Below are positions 44,119-52,948 of a DNA stretch of 64,000 nucleotides, one piece after another; the stretch's first letter is position 1; each line of letters starts with the position of its first letter. Source of the DNA: Hominisplanchenecus faecis (lineage in GTDB: Bacteria > Bacillota > Clostridia > Lachnospirales > Lachnospiraceae); contig NZ_JAJEQE010000010.1 of assembly GCF_020687205.1 (NCBI RefSeq), positions 1 to 64,000 on the forward strand, in the 5' to 3' direction. Under the pieces are notes generated by a model. It searched no databases. It was not told the DNA's origin and worked only from the letters and a program-made list of their open reading frames with translations. The position numbers were made by a program, and so were the translations under genes.

Positions 44119-44436
44119 ATGAGAAAAGATAGAATTGTAGAAATTACAGGTCTGGCGATTTTGCTGATTCAGAGACTATATGGGAAAGACTATAAAAATG
44201 CTGTCGTAACGTTCTATTTACTGTTTGTTATAGCGATTTTAGACCGGGAAATTACAGAAGAGAATATATTTGAGCTGGCTGTATGGACAATGGCTGAACT
44301 GGCAGTTGGAATTGCCATAGCGATATATCAGGAGATTATTTCAGTGATTGTAATGCTTCTAATCATGGGATTTTTTGTTTTACCGATGCTTGTCAAATTG
44401 TTTCGATTTTGGCAAGCAAAGAAGAACAAAACATAG
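44119..44436 (+). CDS. Small membrane protein of unknown function
   Basis: A 105-residue protein with about three membrane helices (NAVVTFYLLFVIAIL, AVWTMAELAVGIAIAIY, IISVIVMLLIMGFFVLPML) and a basic C-terminus. CAGGAGGTG lies 6 bases before ATG 44119, a strong translation signal that supports a real gene. Base composition is more AT-rich than its neighbours, and it sits next to the palindromic element, so it may be recently acquired. No homologue is recognised by eye. Confidence 0.6.
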   Translation: MRKDRIVEITGLAILLIQRLYGKDYKNAVVTFYLLFVIAILDREITEENIFELAVWTMAELAVGIAIAIYQEIISVIVMLLIMGFFVLPMLVKLFRFWQAKKNKT

Positions 44437-44525
44437 TATTTTTAATAAAAGCAGAATTATCATAGAAAAGTATAATATCTGGTGCGTATGGTGAGAGGAA
44501 TTGTAGTGGAAGTAGTGGTTTTTAT

Positions 44526-44603
44526 ATGCCGGACAGAAAAAAGTCAGGGCATTGTGACGGAAACGATGCGTGTCACAAGCCCTGACTTTTTTCTGTCCGG
44601 CAT
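44526..44603. terminator. Very long bidirectional terminator hairpin
   Basis: A perfect 25-bp inverted repeat (ATGCCGGACAGAAAAAAG... and its complement) with a further 7-bp inner stem (TTGTGAC / GTCACAA). The A6 and T6 tracts are inside the stem, so each strand has a GC-rich inner hairpin (GTCAGGGC / GCCCTGAC) followed by TTTTTT. It separates converging genes. Confidence 0.85.
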
Positions 44604-44615
44604 TGTAAAATACCC

Positions 44616-46025
44616 TTACTCCTCCCCGTTGAAGCAGTAGGTGCAGATATCACACGGTTTGATCCCGATTGACTTGATCAGGTCATCGAGTCTGTGATAA
44701 CGCAGGCTGGTGAAATTCTGGATGCGGCAGATTTCATCGAGCATTGCCTGATAACGTTCGCTGTTCGGATCTGCATATTCTTCCAGATATTTCTCTGCAT
44801 CTTTTCCTTCGCGTTCCAGGATCACTCTTCTGGTGATCAGATCCAGCTCGGATTTGGAACGGGAGAAGTTCAGGAATTTACATCCGTAGAGCAGCGGAGG
44901 ACACGCCGGTCTGACGTGGACTTCTTTGGCTCCGCTCTGATACAGGAACTCGGTTGTCTCACGAAGCTGTGTACCGCGGACGATGGAGTCGTCGATCAGA
45001 AGCAGCTTTTTGTTTTTGATCAGGGCATGTACCGGGATCAGCTTCATGCGGGCGATCAGTTCTCTCTGACGCTGGTCCGTCGGCATAAAGGAACGCGGCC
45101 AGGTCGGTGTATATTTAATGAAAGGACGGGCGAACGGAACGCCGGATTCATTGGCATATCCGATAGCATGTGCAATACCGGAGTCCGGGACACCGGCTAC
45201 GATATCCGGATCTACTTTTCCTTTATCTCGTTTTGCCAGCAGTGCACCGCAGTTATAACGCATTTCTTCTACGTTTACGCCTTCGTAACTGGAAGTCGGA
45301 TAACCATAGTAAACCCACAGGAAAGAACAGATTTTCATTTTCTTGCGAGGCGGAACGAGCGTTTCCACACTCTCCGGGGTGATGTATACAATCTCGCCGG
45401 GACCTAATTCTTTTACATCTGTGTAGCCAAGGTTAATGTAAGAAAAATTCTCGAAAGCCGCACAGTAAGCACCTTCACGGTGTCCGATGACAAGTGGAGT
45501 TCTTCCGTAGATATCTCTGGCAGCATAAATGCCGTCTTTTGTCATGATCAGCAGTGTCAGGGAACCGTCAATGGCTTCCTGGGCATAGCGGATACCGTTC
45601 TCAAAGCTGTCCTGCTTGCAGATCAGTGCGGCAACGAGTTCCGTGGCATTGATCTGACCGCCACTCATTTCCTGAAAATGTGAATGACCGTTTTCGTAAA
45701 TCTTATTCAGAAGTTCGTCCGCATTGTTGATCTTTCCGACCGTTGTGATCGCAAAACTTCCAAGATGTGACTGGATCAGAAGCGGCTGCGGTTCGTAGTC
45801 AGAAATACAGCCAATGCCGAGATTTCCGGTCAGTTCTTCTACATCGCGTTCAAATTTTGTACGGAACGGGGAATTTTCGATGTTGTGGATCGAACGGCAG
45901 AAACCGTCCGCCCCATGCGTAGCCATACCGCCGCGGCGTGTTCCTAAGTGAGAATGATAATCCACTCCGTAGAACAAGTCCATGATACAATCTGTTTTTG
46001 AAGCAACTCCAAATAGTCCTCCCAT
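44616..46025 (-). CDS. PurF-like phosphoribosyltransferase lacking the glutaminase cysteine
   Basis: A 469-residue relative of amidophosphoribosyltransferase. The N-terminal glutaminase-like domain keeps GTRRGGMATHG, GNLGIG and RDIYGRTPLVIG, but begins MGGLFGVASK where active PurF has a Cys at position 1 or 2 (CGxxGI); the nucleophile is Gly. The phosphoribosyltransferase domain with the PRPP loop LLLIDDSIVRGTQLRET is intact, and the C-terminus carries CDICTYC, a cysteine cluster. It may use ammonia directly or have another acceptor. The ATG at 46025 is chosen over 46088 because AAGGAG lies 8 bases before it. True PurF would be expected in a pur operon, which is not here. Confidence 0.85.
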   Translation of the reverse strand: MGGLFGVASKTDCIMDLFYGVDYHSHLGTRRGGMATHGADGFCRSIHNIENSPFRTKFERDVEELTGNLGIGCISDYEPQPLLIQSHLGSFAITTVGKINNADELLNKIYENGHSHFQEMSGGQINATELVAALICKQDSFENGIRYAQEAIDGSLTLLIMTKDGIYAARDIYGRTPLVIGHREGAYCAAFENFSYINLGYTDVKELGPGEIVYITPESVETLVPPRKKMKICSFLWVYYGYPTSSYEGVNVEEMRYNCGALLAKRDKGKVDPDIVAGVPDSGIAHAIGYANESGVPFARPFIKYTPTWPRSFMPTDQRQRELIARMKLIPVHALIKNKKLLLIDDSIVRGTQLRETTEFLYQSGAKEVHVRPACPPLLYGCKFLNFSRSKSELDLITRRVILEREGKDAEKYLEEYADPNSERYQAMLDEICRIQNFTSLRYHRLDDLIKSIGIKPCDICTYCFNGEE

Positions 46026-46095
46026 TATTGAATCTCCTTTGTCTGAGTGTGTCCGTTCAGAATCCCGAAATACGGGAAAATATTCCAAACAGCGT

Positions 46096-46124
46096 ATTAT
46101 ATAATGTCATGATGCCGGAAGCAA
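46096..46124 (-). promoter_or_regulatory. Promoter of the PurF-like gene
   Basis: On the minus strand: TTGCTT (46124-46119), 17 bases, TATAAT (46101-46096). Directly upstream is a nested palindrome (46110-46177; inner arms AAGAATG / CATTCTT at 46137-46157) whose outer arm overlaps the promoter; it could be an operator. Confidence 0.55.
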
Positions 46125-46192
46125 CAAGACGGATTCAAGAATGCCTTTGACATTCTTGCTGTGACTTGCGGGCATCACGTAGAGTGTAACAT

Positions 46193-46221
46193 AAAAAAAT
46201 TCGGGTGTCAAAACACCCGAA
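46193..46221 (-). terminator. Terminator of fbp
   Basis: TTCGGGTGT / ACACCCGAA with a 4-base loop, followed on the minus strand by TTTTTTT. A-tracts on the other side make it bidirectional in form. Confidence 0.85.
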
Positions 46222-46225
46222 AAAT

Positions 46226-48115
46226 TTATTCCATTGTGCCTTCACGGTAAGCCTGAAGCAGCATTTTCAATCCTTTAATATCTTCCAGAATCTTTTTTCC
46301 GGTGTCGGTGTTGCGTACCATCAGCCGTTCTCGCTCCGTTTCGACCAGTTCAGATCTGGATTCGATGTCTTTATTTTCGGTCAGTGCGGCATAGACGCTC
46401 TGGAATGGCTGGTGGGATTTGATGCGGATACCGTGCGAATTGAAGATCAGCGTGTATCCGGCGATACCGGTTGTTTTGTGATAGCTTTTGCAGAATCCGC
46501 CGTCGATCACCATCAGACGGCCGTTTGCACGTACCGGGTGTTCCCCTCTGGAGGTGCGTACCGGGGTGTGTCCATTGATGATATGTGACCGATCAGAATA
46601 AAGATTAAATTCATGAAGGATCATATTGCAGATTTTTTCCTGCTCGTAGTACTGATAATAAGGGTTGGATGCCTCATGCCAGGTACTTTCATCTTTTACA
46701 TAAGTACGCTCAAACGTTTTGATATTTCTGCCGGACAACGGTGATTTTCTGCCGCACCAAAGATACCACATAAAATCCAGTTCTTTTTGTGTGGCATCTT
46801 TAGACCAGGCACGTCTGGCGATCCGCTCGGCATAATCCAGATAATCACGTCCGCGGTAACGTTTCTGGTGGAATACAACACCTTCAAGATTGCCGCTTTC
46901 ATCGAGAGGTACACAGCCGTGGAAGAGCAGATTTCCATTAAAAATGCGGTACATGCTGCCTTTCTGATAGAGAAAATCCATATGCTGACGCAGACGGACA
47001 CTGCCGACAAATGCCATGCGAAGCCCTTCCATTATCTGCTTTTCTTCGGCGGTCAGTTCGTAAGAAACTTCCAGGTTGGAAGGATCAAAGGAAACCGTCG
47101 GAAAAGTTTCTTCGCAGATCTCGTAGTCTGTGCCAGCGATGCAGACGGTGTGATTTTGAACGTTGACCTGGTGGAGCAGCAGTTTGTCAGTCATCTGATA
47201 ATCCGGGTTTCGAAGAATCACCTGCCCTTCCAGTTTGAATAAAAGGACAGAAATGGCCTTTAATGCCGCTTCCATCGGCTCTGTATCCGGATAAAGCTTT
47301 TCAGCAAACAACGTCAGATCACGCAGGCTGATACCGTAGCTGTTTTCCAGAATGCGGATGTTATGATATTTTAAATTGTTTCTTATGACGGTAGCGATAC
47401 ATGCCTCACTTCCGGCAGCAGCACCCATCCAGAGAATGTCGTGATTTCCCCATTCAATGTCCAGAGAGTGATAATTCATCAGAAGATCCATGATCCGGTC
47501 GGCACATGGTCCGCGGTCAAAAATGTCTCCGACAATGTGCAGATGATCGACGGCGAGGCGTTTGATCAGGGCGGCGAGCACTTCGATAAATGCATCGGCA
47601 CTGTCAAGTTCCAGCAAAGTATCGATGATATTCTGATGATAGGCAACCTGATTGTCATCCTCATCCTTCTGCACATGGATCAGTTCATCCAGAATATAAG
47701 CGTACTCATCCGGCATCGCTTTACGCACTTTGGAACGCGTATATTTGGAGGAGAGAAGGCGGGCAATCTCAATCAGCTCGCCGAGGATCACACGGTACCA
47801 TTCTTCGTTGTTGCGGCTCTCTTTTTTCATCATCTCCAGCTTTTCGACTGGATAGTAGATCAGCGTGCAGATTTCTTCCCGATCGATATCCGAGAGCGTT
47901 TCCTCGAAAAGCAGATCCACTTTCTCACGGATCACACCGGAACAGTTATTCAAAATATGGCAGAAAGCTTCATATTCTCCGTGCAGGTCGCTCATAAAAT
48001 GCTCCGTGCCTTTTGGAAGACCGAGAATTGCTTTCAGATTGATGATCTCCCGACATACAGCCTGCTCCGTCGGATATTTTTCTGCAAGCAGTTCCAGATA
48101 TTTTTCGTCTTTCAT
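46226..48115 (-). CDS. Fructose-1,6-bisphosphatase class III
   Basis: A 629-residue enzyme that dephosphorylates fructose-1,6-bisphosphate for gluconeogenesis; class III is the Firmicute-type enzyme unrelated to E. coli Fbp and built on a metallophosphoesterase core. The metal-site motifs are visible in order: DLHGEYEAF near residue 44, GDIFDRGPC, WGNHDILWMG, and INGHTPV. Start ATG 48115 follows GGAGA. It lies 33 bases downstream of the symporter gene on the same strand and may be co-transcribed. With a reversible PPi-PFK in the same region, the cell has two routes for the F6P/FBP step. Confidence 0.96.
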   Translation of the reverse strand: MKDEKYLELLAEKYPTEQAVCREIINLKAILGLPKGTEHFMSDLHGEYEAFCHILNNCSGVIREKVDLLFEETLSDIDREEICTLIYYPVEKLEMMKKESRNNEEWYRVILGELIEIARLLSSKYTRSKVRKAMPDEYAYILDELIHVQKDEDDNQVAYHQNIIDTLLELDSADAFIEVLAALIKRLAVDHLHIVGDIFDRGPCADRIMDLLMNYHSLDIEWGNHDILWMGAAAGSEACIATVIRNNLKYHNIRILENSYGISLRDLTLFAEKLYPDTEPMEAALKAISVLLFKLEGQVILRNPDYQMTDKLLLHQVNVQNHTVCIAGTDYEICEETFPTVSFDPSNLEVSYELTAEEKQIMEGLRMAFVGSVRLRQHMDFLYQKGSMYRIFNGNLLFHGCVPLDESGNLEGVVFHQKRYRGRDYLDYAERIARRAWSKDATQKELDFMWYLWCGRKSPLSGRNIKTFERTYVKDESTWHEASNPYYQYYEQEKICNMILHEFNLYSDRSHIINGHTPVRTSRGEHPVRANGRLMVIDGGFCKSYHKTTGIAGYTLIFNSHGIRIKSHQPFQSVYAALTENKDIESRSELVETERERLMVRNTDTGKKILEDIKGLKMLLQAYREGTME

Positions 48116-48148
48116 AGTTCAAATCTCCATATTAAAGATGATGCGGCA

Positions 48149-49555
48149 TTATTTTTCTTTGCGTTCGTAATCTTTTAAGGAATCGATCGCCTGTCCGGAC
48201 AGTGGAATCAGTGCGATCATATTGAAGATGGTCATCAGTCCGATGCCGACATCCCCGAGATCCCAGACAAAGGTATAGGCGGCAAGTCCGCCGATAAACA
48301 GCATGACAAGTGCCAGGATTTTGTAGGCGGTCTGTGACAGCCAGTTGTCCCCGAACAGGTAGGCAACGTTGGAACGTGCATAGAATAGAATGCCGATAAA
48401 CGTTGAAAAGCTGAACAGAAACAGGATCACGGCGATAAAGATGACACCGAATTCTCCCAGGTGATACTGCATGGCACTCTGAAGCAGATCCATACCCTGA
48501 AGTCCGGCAATTTTATCAGCCGGAGCCAGCAGCATCAGCAGTGCAGAACAGGTACAGATCAGGATGGTATCGATAAAGACACCGAATGCCTGCATCAGAC
48601 CTGCCTTTGCCGGATGGCTGACATCAGCGGCAGCGGCAGCACATGGAGCAGATCCGCTTCCGGCCTCATTCGAAAACAGACCGCGTTTGATCCCGTTCAT
48701 CAGCACGGCACCGAATCCACCGGCAGCCACCTGACGAAGACCAAAAGCTTCTTCAAAAATCCGCTGGAACACAGAAGGGAGTGCACCGATATTTTTGATG
48801 ATGACAAACAGTGTGATCAGGAGATAACAGCCGGCCATGATTGGAACAACGACATCCAGGACGTGAACGGTGGCATTTTTGCGAAGAACAACGATCGCAG
48901 CCACAACGACGAGGAAGATCGTGGTGTACAGTGGCGGAATGTGAAATGCATTCTTCATGGCGGAACTTACGGAGTTGCTGATAACCTGACTGATGCCGCA
49001 CCAGCAGATCAGGCCAGAGATCGCAAACAGAACCGCGATCAGGCTGTAACGTTTCTCTTTTGCCGGTCTGTTCTGCTTTTTCGTTTTTTTCTTTGTCATA
49101 AAATCGTGGATGTAGTAGGCCGGACCGCCGCGGTAGCCGCCGTAGAGCGGATCCTTCTGGCGGTAGATCTGAGCCAATGTGCCCTCTGCAAAAGCAGTGG
49201 AGGAGCCAAGCAGAGCAAGAAGCCACATCCAGAATACCGCACCGGCACCGCCGGCAGAAATAGCAGCGACAACGCCGACCAGATTGCCCATGCCGACACG
49301 GGTGGCAGTGGCAACAATGAGAGCCTGAAATCCGGAAATACTGCCCGCCTGAGAATGTTCGTTTTTCTCCATGGCGATCTGGATCATATGCGGAAACCTG
49401 CGGATCAGGACAAACCTGGTGCGGATTGTAAAATAGATCCCTGCCGGAACCAGAAGAAGCACCAGAAGTGAGATGCCGATCGAACTGCCGCCCGGAAGCG
49501 GCAGCGTGATCAGATCACCCCATAAAAAATTGTAGACTGCGGTAATGATATTCAT
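48149..49555 (-). CDS. Alanine/glycine:cation symporter (AGCS family)
   Basis: A 468-residue membrane protein with about ten helices that imports alanine or glycine with sodium or protons. Signature segments GMGNLVGVVAAISAGGAGAVFWMW, AGGFGAVLMNGIKRGLFSNEAGSGSAP and FIGILFYAR are typical of the family. Start ATG 49555 follows AGGGGG. It is divergent from a LysR-type regulator and shares a 295-base control region with an operator-like palindrome on the promoter. Followed by fbp 33 bases later. Confidence 0.95.
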   Translation of the reverse strand: MNIITAVYNFLWGDLITLPLPGGSSIGISLLVLLLVPAGIYFTIRTRFVLIRRFPHMIQIAMEKNEHSQAGSISGFQALIVATATRVGMGNLVGVVAAISAGGAGAVFWMWLLALLGSSTAFAEGTLAQIYRQKDPLYGGYRGGPAYYIHDFMTKKKTKKQNRPAKEKRYSLIAVLFAISGLICWCGISQVISNSVSSAMKNAFHIPPLYTTIFLVVVAAIVVLRKNATVHVLDVVVPIMAGCYLLITLFVIIKNIGALPSVFQRIFEEAFGLRQVAAGGFGAVLMNGIKRGLFSNEAGSGSAPCAAAAADVSHPAKAGLMQAFGVFIDTILICTCSALLMLLAPADKIAGLQGMDLLQSAMQYHLGEFGVIFIAVILFLFSFSTFIGILFYARSNVAYLFGDNWLSQTAYKILALVMLFIGGLAAYTFVWDLGDVGIGLMTIFNMIALIPLSGQAIDSLKDYERKEK

Positions 49556-49625
49556 AATAAAAATCCCCCTGTAAAATCTTAGATGCCTGAATCAGATATG
49601 AAATGATGTCGCCTCTGCAGGCGGC

Positions 49626-49664
49626 GAGCAACAAATTAGTATCAGCAGCGGAATTCCATTGCTC
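49626..49664 (-). promoter_or_regulatory. Possible structured leader of the symporter gene
   Basis: GAGCAA / TTGCTC can pair across 27 bases, and GCC / GGC pairs lie next to it (about 49608-49624). The leader of about 165 bases is long. AGCS genes often have glycine riboswitches, but the aptamer core could not be recognised. Confidence 0.3.
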
Positions 49665-49717
49665 CTCTGATATTCTTAAACTGTTGTCAAAATGACTAAT
49701 AATGGTAGCATCTTGTG

Positions 49718-49755
49718 GTGAAATATAGTATACTTCACTTATATAGATTTGTAAA
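49718..49755 (-). promoter_or_regulatory. Symporter promoter with overlapping operator palindrome
   Basis: On the minus strand: TTTACA (49755-49750), 17 bases, TATACT (49732-49727). The near-perfect 21-base palindrome GTGAA-N11-TTCAC (49718-49738) covers the -10 box, as expected for a repressor or for a LysR-type T-N11-A site. Confidence 0.6.
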
Positions 49756-49850
49756 ATGAATGATAATGATTTAAACCATCGAAAAAACCGATTAATCAGT
49801 GACAGTGGAAAAAAATATTGTTCCGCCTTTTGATACAAGGAGAGTCGATC

Positions 49851-50738
49851 ATGGATATGAAAAACATCAACACCTTTATTTACACTGCCGAACTTGGCAG
49901 TTTCACAAAAGCCGCCGAGCTTTTGGGCTACTCACAGTCTACGGTCTCATTTCAGATCCGGCAGTTGGAGGAGGAGCTTGGCACCGTCCTTTTTGAGCGG
50001 ATCAACCGCACAGTGACACTGACAGACCGGGGCAAGGAAATCCTGCGTTACGCCCATCGCATGAAGCAGCTTGCCGGTGAGATGCAGGAGATGGTGCAGC
50101 CAAAGCAGGAAGTGCGTGGACATCTGCGGATCGCCATGTCGGATTCGCTGTGCGAGGAAATTGCAGAAAAACTGTTTGTTCTTTTGCAGCGGAAGTACCC
50201 GGAGATTACGATGAAAATCGTGATCGCCGGCACGGATGAGATGTTCCGACTTTTGAATCAGAATCAGGTGGATTTTGTATACACACTGGACCGCCACATT
50301 TACCACAGTGATTATGTGATCGTCACAGAGAGCCGAGAAGCAGTGCATTTTGTGACAGGATATCAGAATAGCTTGAACGGAAAGAAGCAGATTCCGCTGC
50401 AGGAACTGATTTGCCAGCCGTTTATCCTCACGGAAAAAGAAATGAGTTACCGCAGGATGTTAAGTGAATATCTGGCGAGCTGTTCCCTGGAGATTCAGCC
50501 GGTTTTTGAGGTGGGAAATACAGAACTGATCTGCCGGATGCTGGAAAAGAACGCTTCCGCAATCTCGCTTCTGCCGGATTATGTGACAGAAAAGGCCGTA
50601 CAGGAAAAAAGACTGGTGCGGCTGGATGTGAAAGATTTTCAACTTGATATATGGAAACAGCTCTTATATCACAGAGATAAATGGATTTCGCCGCAGATGC
50701 AGGCATTTATGAATGTGATAAAAGAGGTACAGGCATAA
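49851..50738 (+). CDS. LysR-family transcriptional regulator
   Basis: A 295-residue LysR-type regulator: N-terminal winged HTH (NTFIYTAELGSFTKAAELLGYSQSTVSFQIRQLE) and a two-lobed effector domain from about residue 90. The frame is open from 49818, but ATG 49851 has AAGGAG 9 bases before it and matches the family start. It is transcribed away from the AGCS symporter, the classic LysR arrangement, and probably controls that gene through the palindrome at 49718. The effector is unknown; an amino acid is plausible. Confidence 0.94.
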   Translation: MDMKNINTFIYTAELGSFTKAAELLGYSQSTVSFQIRQLEEELGTVLFERINRTVTLTDRGKEILRYAHRMKQLAGEMQEMVQPKQEVRGHLRIAMSDSLCEEIAEKLFVLLQRKYPEITMKIVIAGTDEMFRLLNQNQVDFVYTLDRHIYHSDYVIVTESREAVHFVTGYQNSLNGKKQIPLQELICQPFILTEKEMSYRRMLSEYLASCSLEIQPVFEVGNTELICRMLEKNASAISLLPDYVTEKAVQEKRLVRLDVKDFQLDIWKQLLYHRDKWISPQMQAFMNVIKEVQA

Positions 50739-50777
50739 AGAAATCAATATCTCAGAAGCCTTTGAAAGAACAGAAGA

Positions 50778-50811
50778 TCTGCGGCAGAAAACAACTGCCG
50801 TGGTTTTTTTC
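50778..50811 (+). terminator. Terminator of the LysR gene
   Basis: CGGCAG / CTGCCG around AAAACAA, followed by TTTTTTT. Confidence 0.85.
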
Positions 50812-50832
50812 TTCTTTCTACACGAATCTGGT

Positions 50833-50861
50833 TTGAAAAACAGCAGATTCTATGATAGAAT
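50833..50861 (+). promoter_or_regulatory. Promoter of the hydrolase-like gene
   Basis: TTGAAA (50833-50838), 17 bases, TAGAAT (50856-50861). Confidence 0.65.
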
Positions 50862-50901
50862 AAAATGCATAATTTGAGAACGTGACAGGGAGCATTGCAA
50901 A

Positions 50902-51468
50902 ATGAAAAAGAAACTGGCCGTATTTTTTCCGGGGAGACGCTATGGCGTAGACTGCCCGCTGCTTTATTATGCAGAGTCGATCTGCCGGGAAAAGGGATAC
51001 GATACACTGCTGATGCACTATTCGGAATACCGGGACAAAAAAGACATGATCACCATCGAAGAGAATATCAGACAGACGCTTTCTTATGTGCGTGGGCGGA
51101 TCAAAGAAAAAGATCTTGCTTCGTACGATGAGATTCTTTTTGTGTCAAAAAGTCTGGGAACGGTATCTGCAGGATGGCTTGCGGATGCACTGGAAAAGGA
51201 AAAACGTGTAAAACCGGGAACGATCCGTCATATCTTTATGACACCGCTTGAGCAGACCTTTCCGTACATGCGAAAGGAAAACTGCATTGTGATAAGCGGG
51301 GAGCTGGATCGTTATCTGGAACGGAAAAAATTAAAAAAATTCTGCAAAAAACATGAGGTTTTATGGTATTGTTTTCCGGATGTCGGACACAGTATGGAAC
51401 ATGAAAAAATAAAAGATACCCTGAAAACCATGAAGAAGATCATGAAGATCGTAGAGAATTATGTATGA
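50902..51468 (+). CDS. Alpha/beta-hydrolase-like protein
   Basis: A 188-residue soluble protein with the layout of a small alpha/beta hydrolase: a first strand KLAVFFPG, the nucleophile-elbow position FVSKSLGTVSAG (S-x-S-x-G rather than the usual G-x-S-x-G), a late acidic residue in ISGELDRY and a His in DVGHSMEH. The first Gly of the elbow is replaced, so the assignment is structural, not proven enzymatic. No signal peptide. Own promoter; followed by an unusual hairpin and a separate FAD enzyme gene. GGGAG lies before ATG 50902. Confidence 0.7.
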   Translation: MKKKLAVFFPGRRYGVDCPLLYYAESICREKGYDTLLMHYSEYRDKKDMITIEENIRQTLSYVRGRIKEKDLASYDEILFVSKSLGTVSAGWLADALEKEKRVKPGTIRHIFMTPLEQTFPYMRKENCIVISGELDRYLERKKLKKFCKKHEVLWYCFPDVGHSMEHEKIKDTLKTMKKIMKIVENYV

Positions 51469-51480
51469 TACCAGGGGCAA

Positions 51481-51528
51481 AAGGTCAAAATCCACATGAG
51501 CTTGCTCATAAGTTGATAGGTTTTGACC
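51481..51528. other. Two-stem hairpin upstream of the FAD dehydrogenase gene
   Basis: AGGTCAAAA / TTTTGACCT (9 bp) encloses ATGAGC-TT-GCTCAT (6 bp). No T-run follows on the plus strand, so it is not a standard terminator; it may be a repeat unit or an RNA control element. It ends 29 bases before the GGAGG of the next gene. Confidence 0.5.
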
Positions 51529-51568
51529 TCAACACCATATTTTAAAAGTACAATCTGGAGGAAACAGT

Positions 51569-52948
51569 ATGAAAAAATATGACGTAATTATTATCGGAGC
51601 AGGTCCGGGAGGCATTTTTTCCGCATACGAGCTTCTGAAAAATAACGAAAATCTGAAGATCGCCATTTTTGAGGAAGGACATGCACTGGAAAAAAGAAAA
51701 TGTCCGATCGACGGCAAAAAGATCAAAAGCTGCATTCACTGCAAGAGCTGTTCGATCATGAGCGGATTCGGCGGTGCGGGAGCATTTTCCGATGGTAAAT
51801 ATAATATTACCAATGATTTTGGCGGCACACTTTATGAATACATCGGCAAAGAGAAAGCTCTGGAGCTGATGCAGTATGTCGATGAGATCAATATGGAGTA
51901 CGGCGGAGAAGGTACGAAGCTTTATTCTACAGCCGGAACGAAGTTTAAAAAACTCTGTCTGCAGAACCGGCTGCAGCTTTTAAATGCATCTGTAAGACAC
52001 CTGGGGACGGATGTCAACTACGTTGTGCTGCAGAATATGTATGCATGGCTCAAAGATCGGGCAGATTTTTATTTTGACACGCCGGTGCAGCATATCGAAA
52101 AGAGGGAAGATGGCTATCAGGTCATCTGTGAAGAGGAAAATTATGCATGCGGAAAATGTGTGGTTTCTGTCGGACGAAGCGGAAGCAAATGGATGGAAAA
52201 GGTCTGTGAAGAGATGGGCATCCCGACCAGTTCCAACCGTGTGGACTTAGGTGTCCGTGTGGAGCTTCCGGCTGTGATCTTTTCCCATCTGACCGATGAG
52301 CTTTACGAGAGCAAGATTGTTTACCGTACAAAACAGTTCGAGGACAATGTGCGTACGTTCTGCATGAATCCATATGGCATCGTGGTAAGTGAAAATACAA
52401 ACGGCATCGTGACCGTAAACGGACACAGCTACGAAGATCCGACCAAACAGACCGAAAATACCAACTTCGCACTGCTTGTATCCAAGCATTTTTCCGAGCC
52501 GTTCAAGGACAGCAACGGATATGGCGAGAGCATTGCCAGACTTTCCAATATGCTCGGCGGCGGTGTTATGGTCCAGCGGTTCGGTGATCTGGTACGCGGA
52601 AGAAGAAGTACCGTCAAGAGAGTGGAAGAGGGCATTGTAAGACCGACACTTTCCGCAACACCGGGAGATTTAAGTCTGGTGCTGCCGAAGCGTATCCTGG
52701 ATGGCATCATTGAGATGATTTATGCACTGGATAAGATCGCACCGGGAACGGCAAACGATGACACGCTGCTCTATGGTGTGGAAGTGAAATTTTATAATAT
52801 GGAAGTACAGCTTGATGAGCATCTTGAAAGTATCCACAAAGGTCTCTATATCATCGGAGACGGCAGTGGGGTGACACATTCCCTTTCCCATGCATCCGCA
52901 AGCGGAGTTTACGTGGCAAGAGAGATTCTTGAATCCATGAGGAAGTAG
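51569..52948 (+). CDS. FAD-dependent dehydrogenase
   Basis: A 459-residue flavoprotein. The Rossmann FAD-binding motif IIIGAGPGGIFSAYEL is at the N-terminus and a second FAD contact (LYIIGDGSGVTHSLSHASASG) at the C-terminus. A cysteine-rich segment near residue 50 (CPIDGKKIKSCIHCKSC) might hold an iron-sulfur cluster or be redox-active. The overall pattern fits the uncharacterised FAD-dependent dehydrogenase group (COG2509-like); the substrate is unknown. GGAGG lies 7 bases before ATG 51569. Monocistronic. Confidence 0.88.
   Translation: MKKYDVIIIGAGPGGIFSAYELLKNNENLKIAIFEEGHALEKRKCPIDGKKIKSCIHCKSCSIMSGFGGAGAFSDGKYNITNDFGGTLYEYIGKEKALELMQYVDEINMEYGGEGTKLYSTAGTKFKKLCLQNRLQLLNASVRHLGTDVNYVVLQNMYAWLKDRADFYFDTPVQHIEKREDGYQVICEEENYACGKCVVSVGRSGSKWMEKVCEEMGIPTSSNRVDLGVRVELPAVIFSHLTDELYESKIVYRTKQFEDNVRTFCMNPYGIVVSENTNGIVTVNGHSYEDPTKQTENTNFALLVSKHFSEPFKDSNGYGESIARLSNMLGGGVMVQRFGDLVRGRRSTVKRVEEGIVRPTLSATPGDLSLVLPKRILDGIIEMIYALDKIAPGTANDDTLLYGVEVKFYNMEVQLDEHLESIHKGLYIIGDGSGVTHSLSHASASGVYVAREILESMRK

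Noticed and set aside
49556-49717. Glycine riboswitch before the AGCS symporter
   Set aside because: GGAGCAA and some paired segments are present, but the conserved aptamer arrangement could not be traced.
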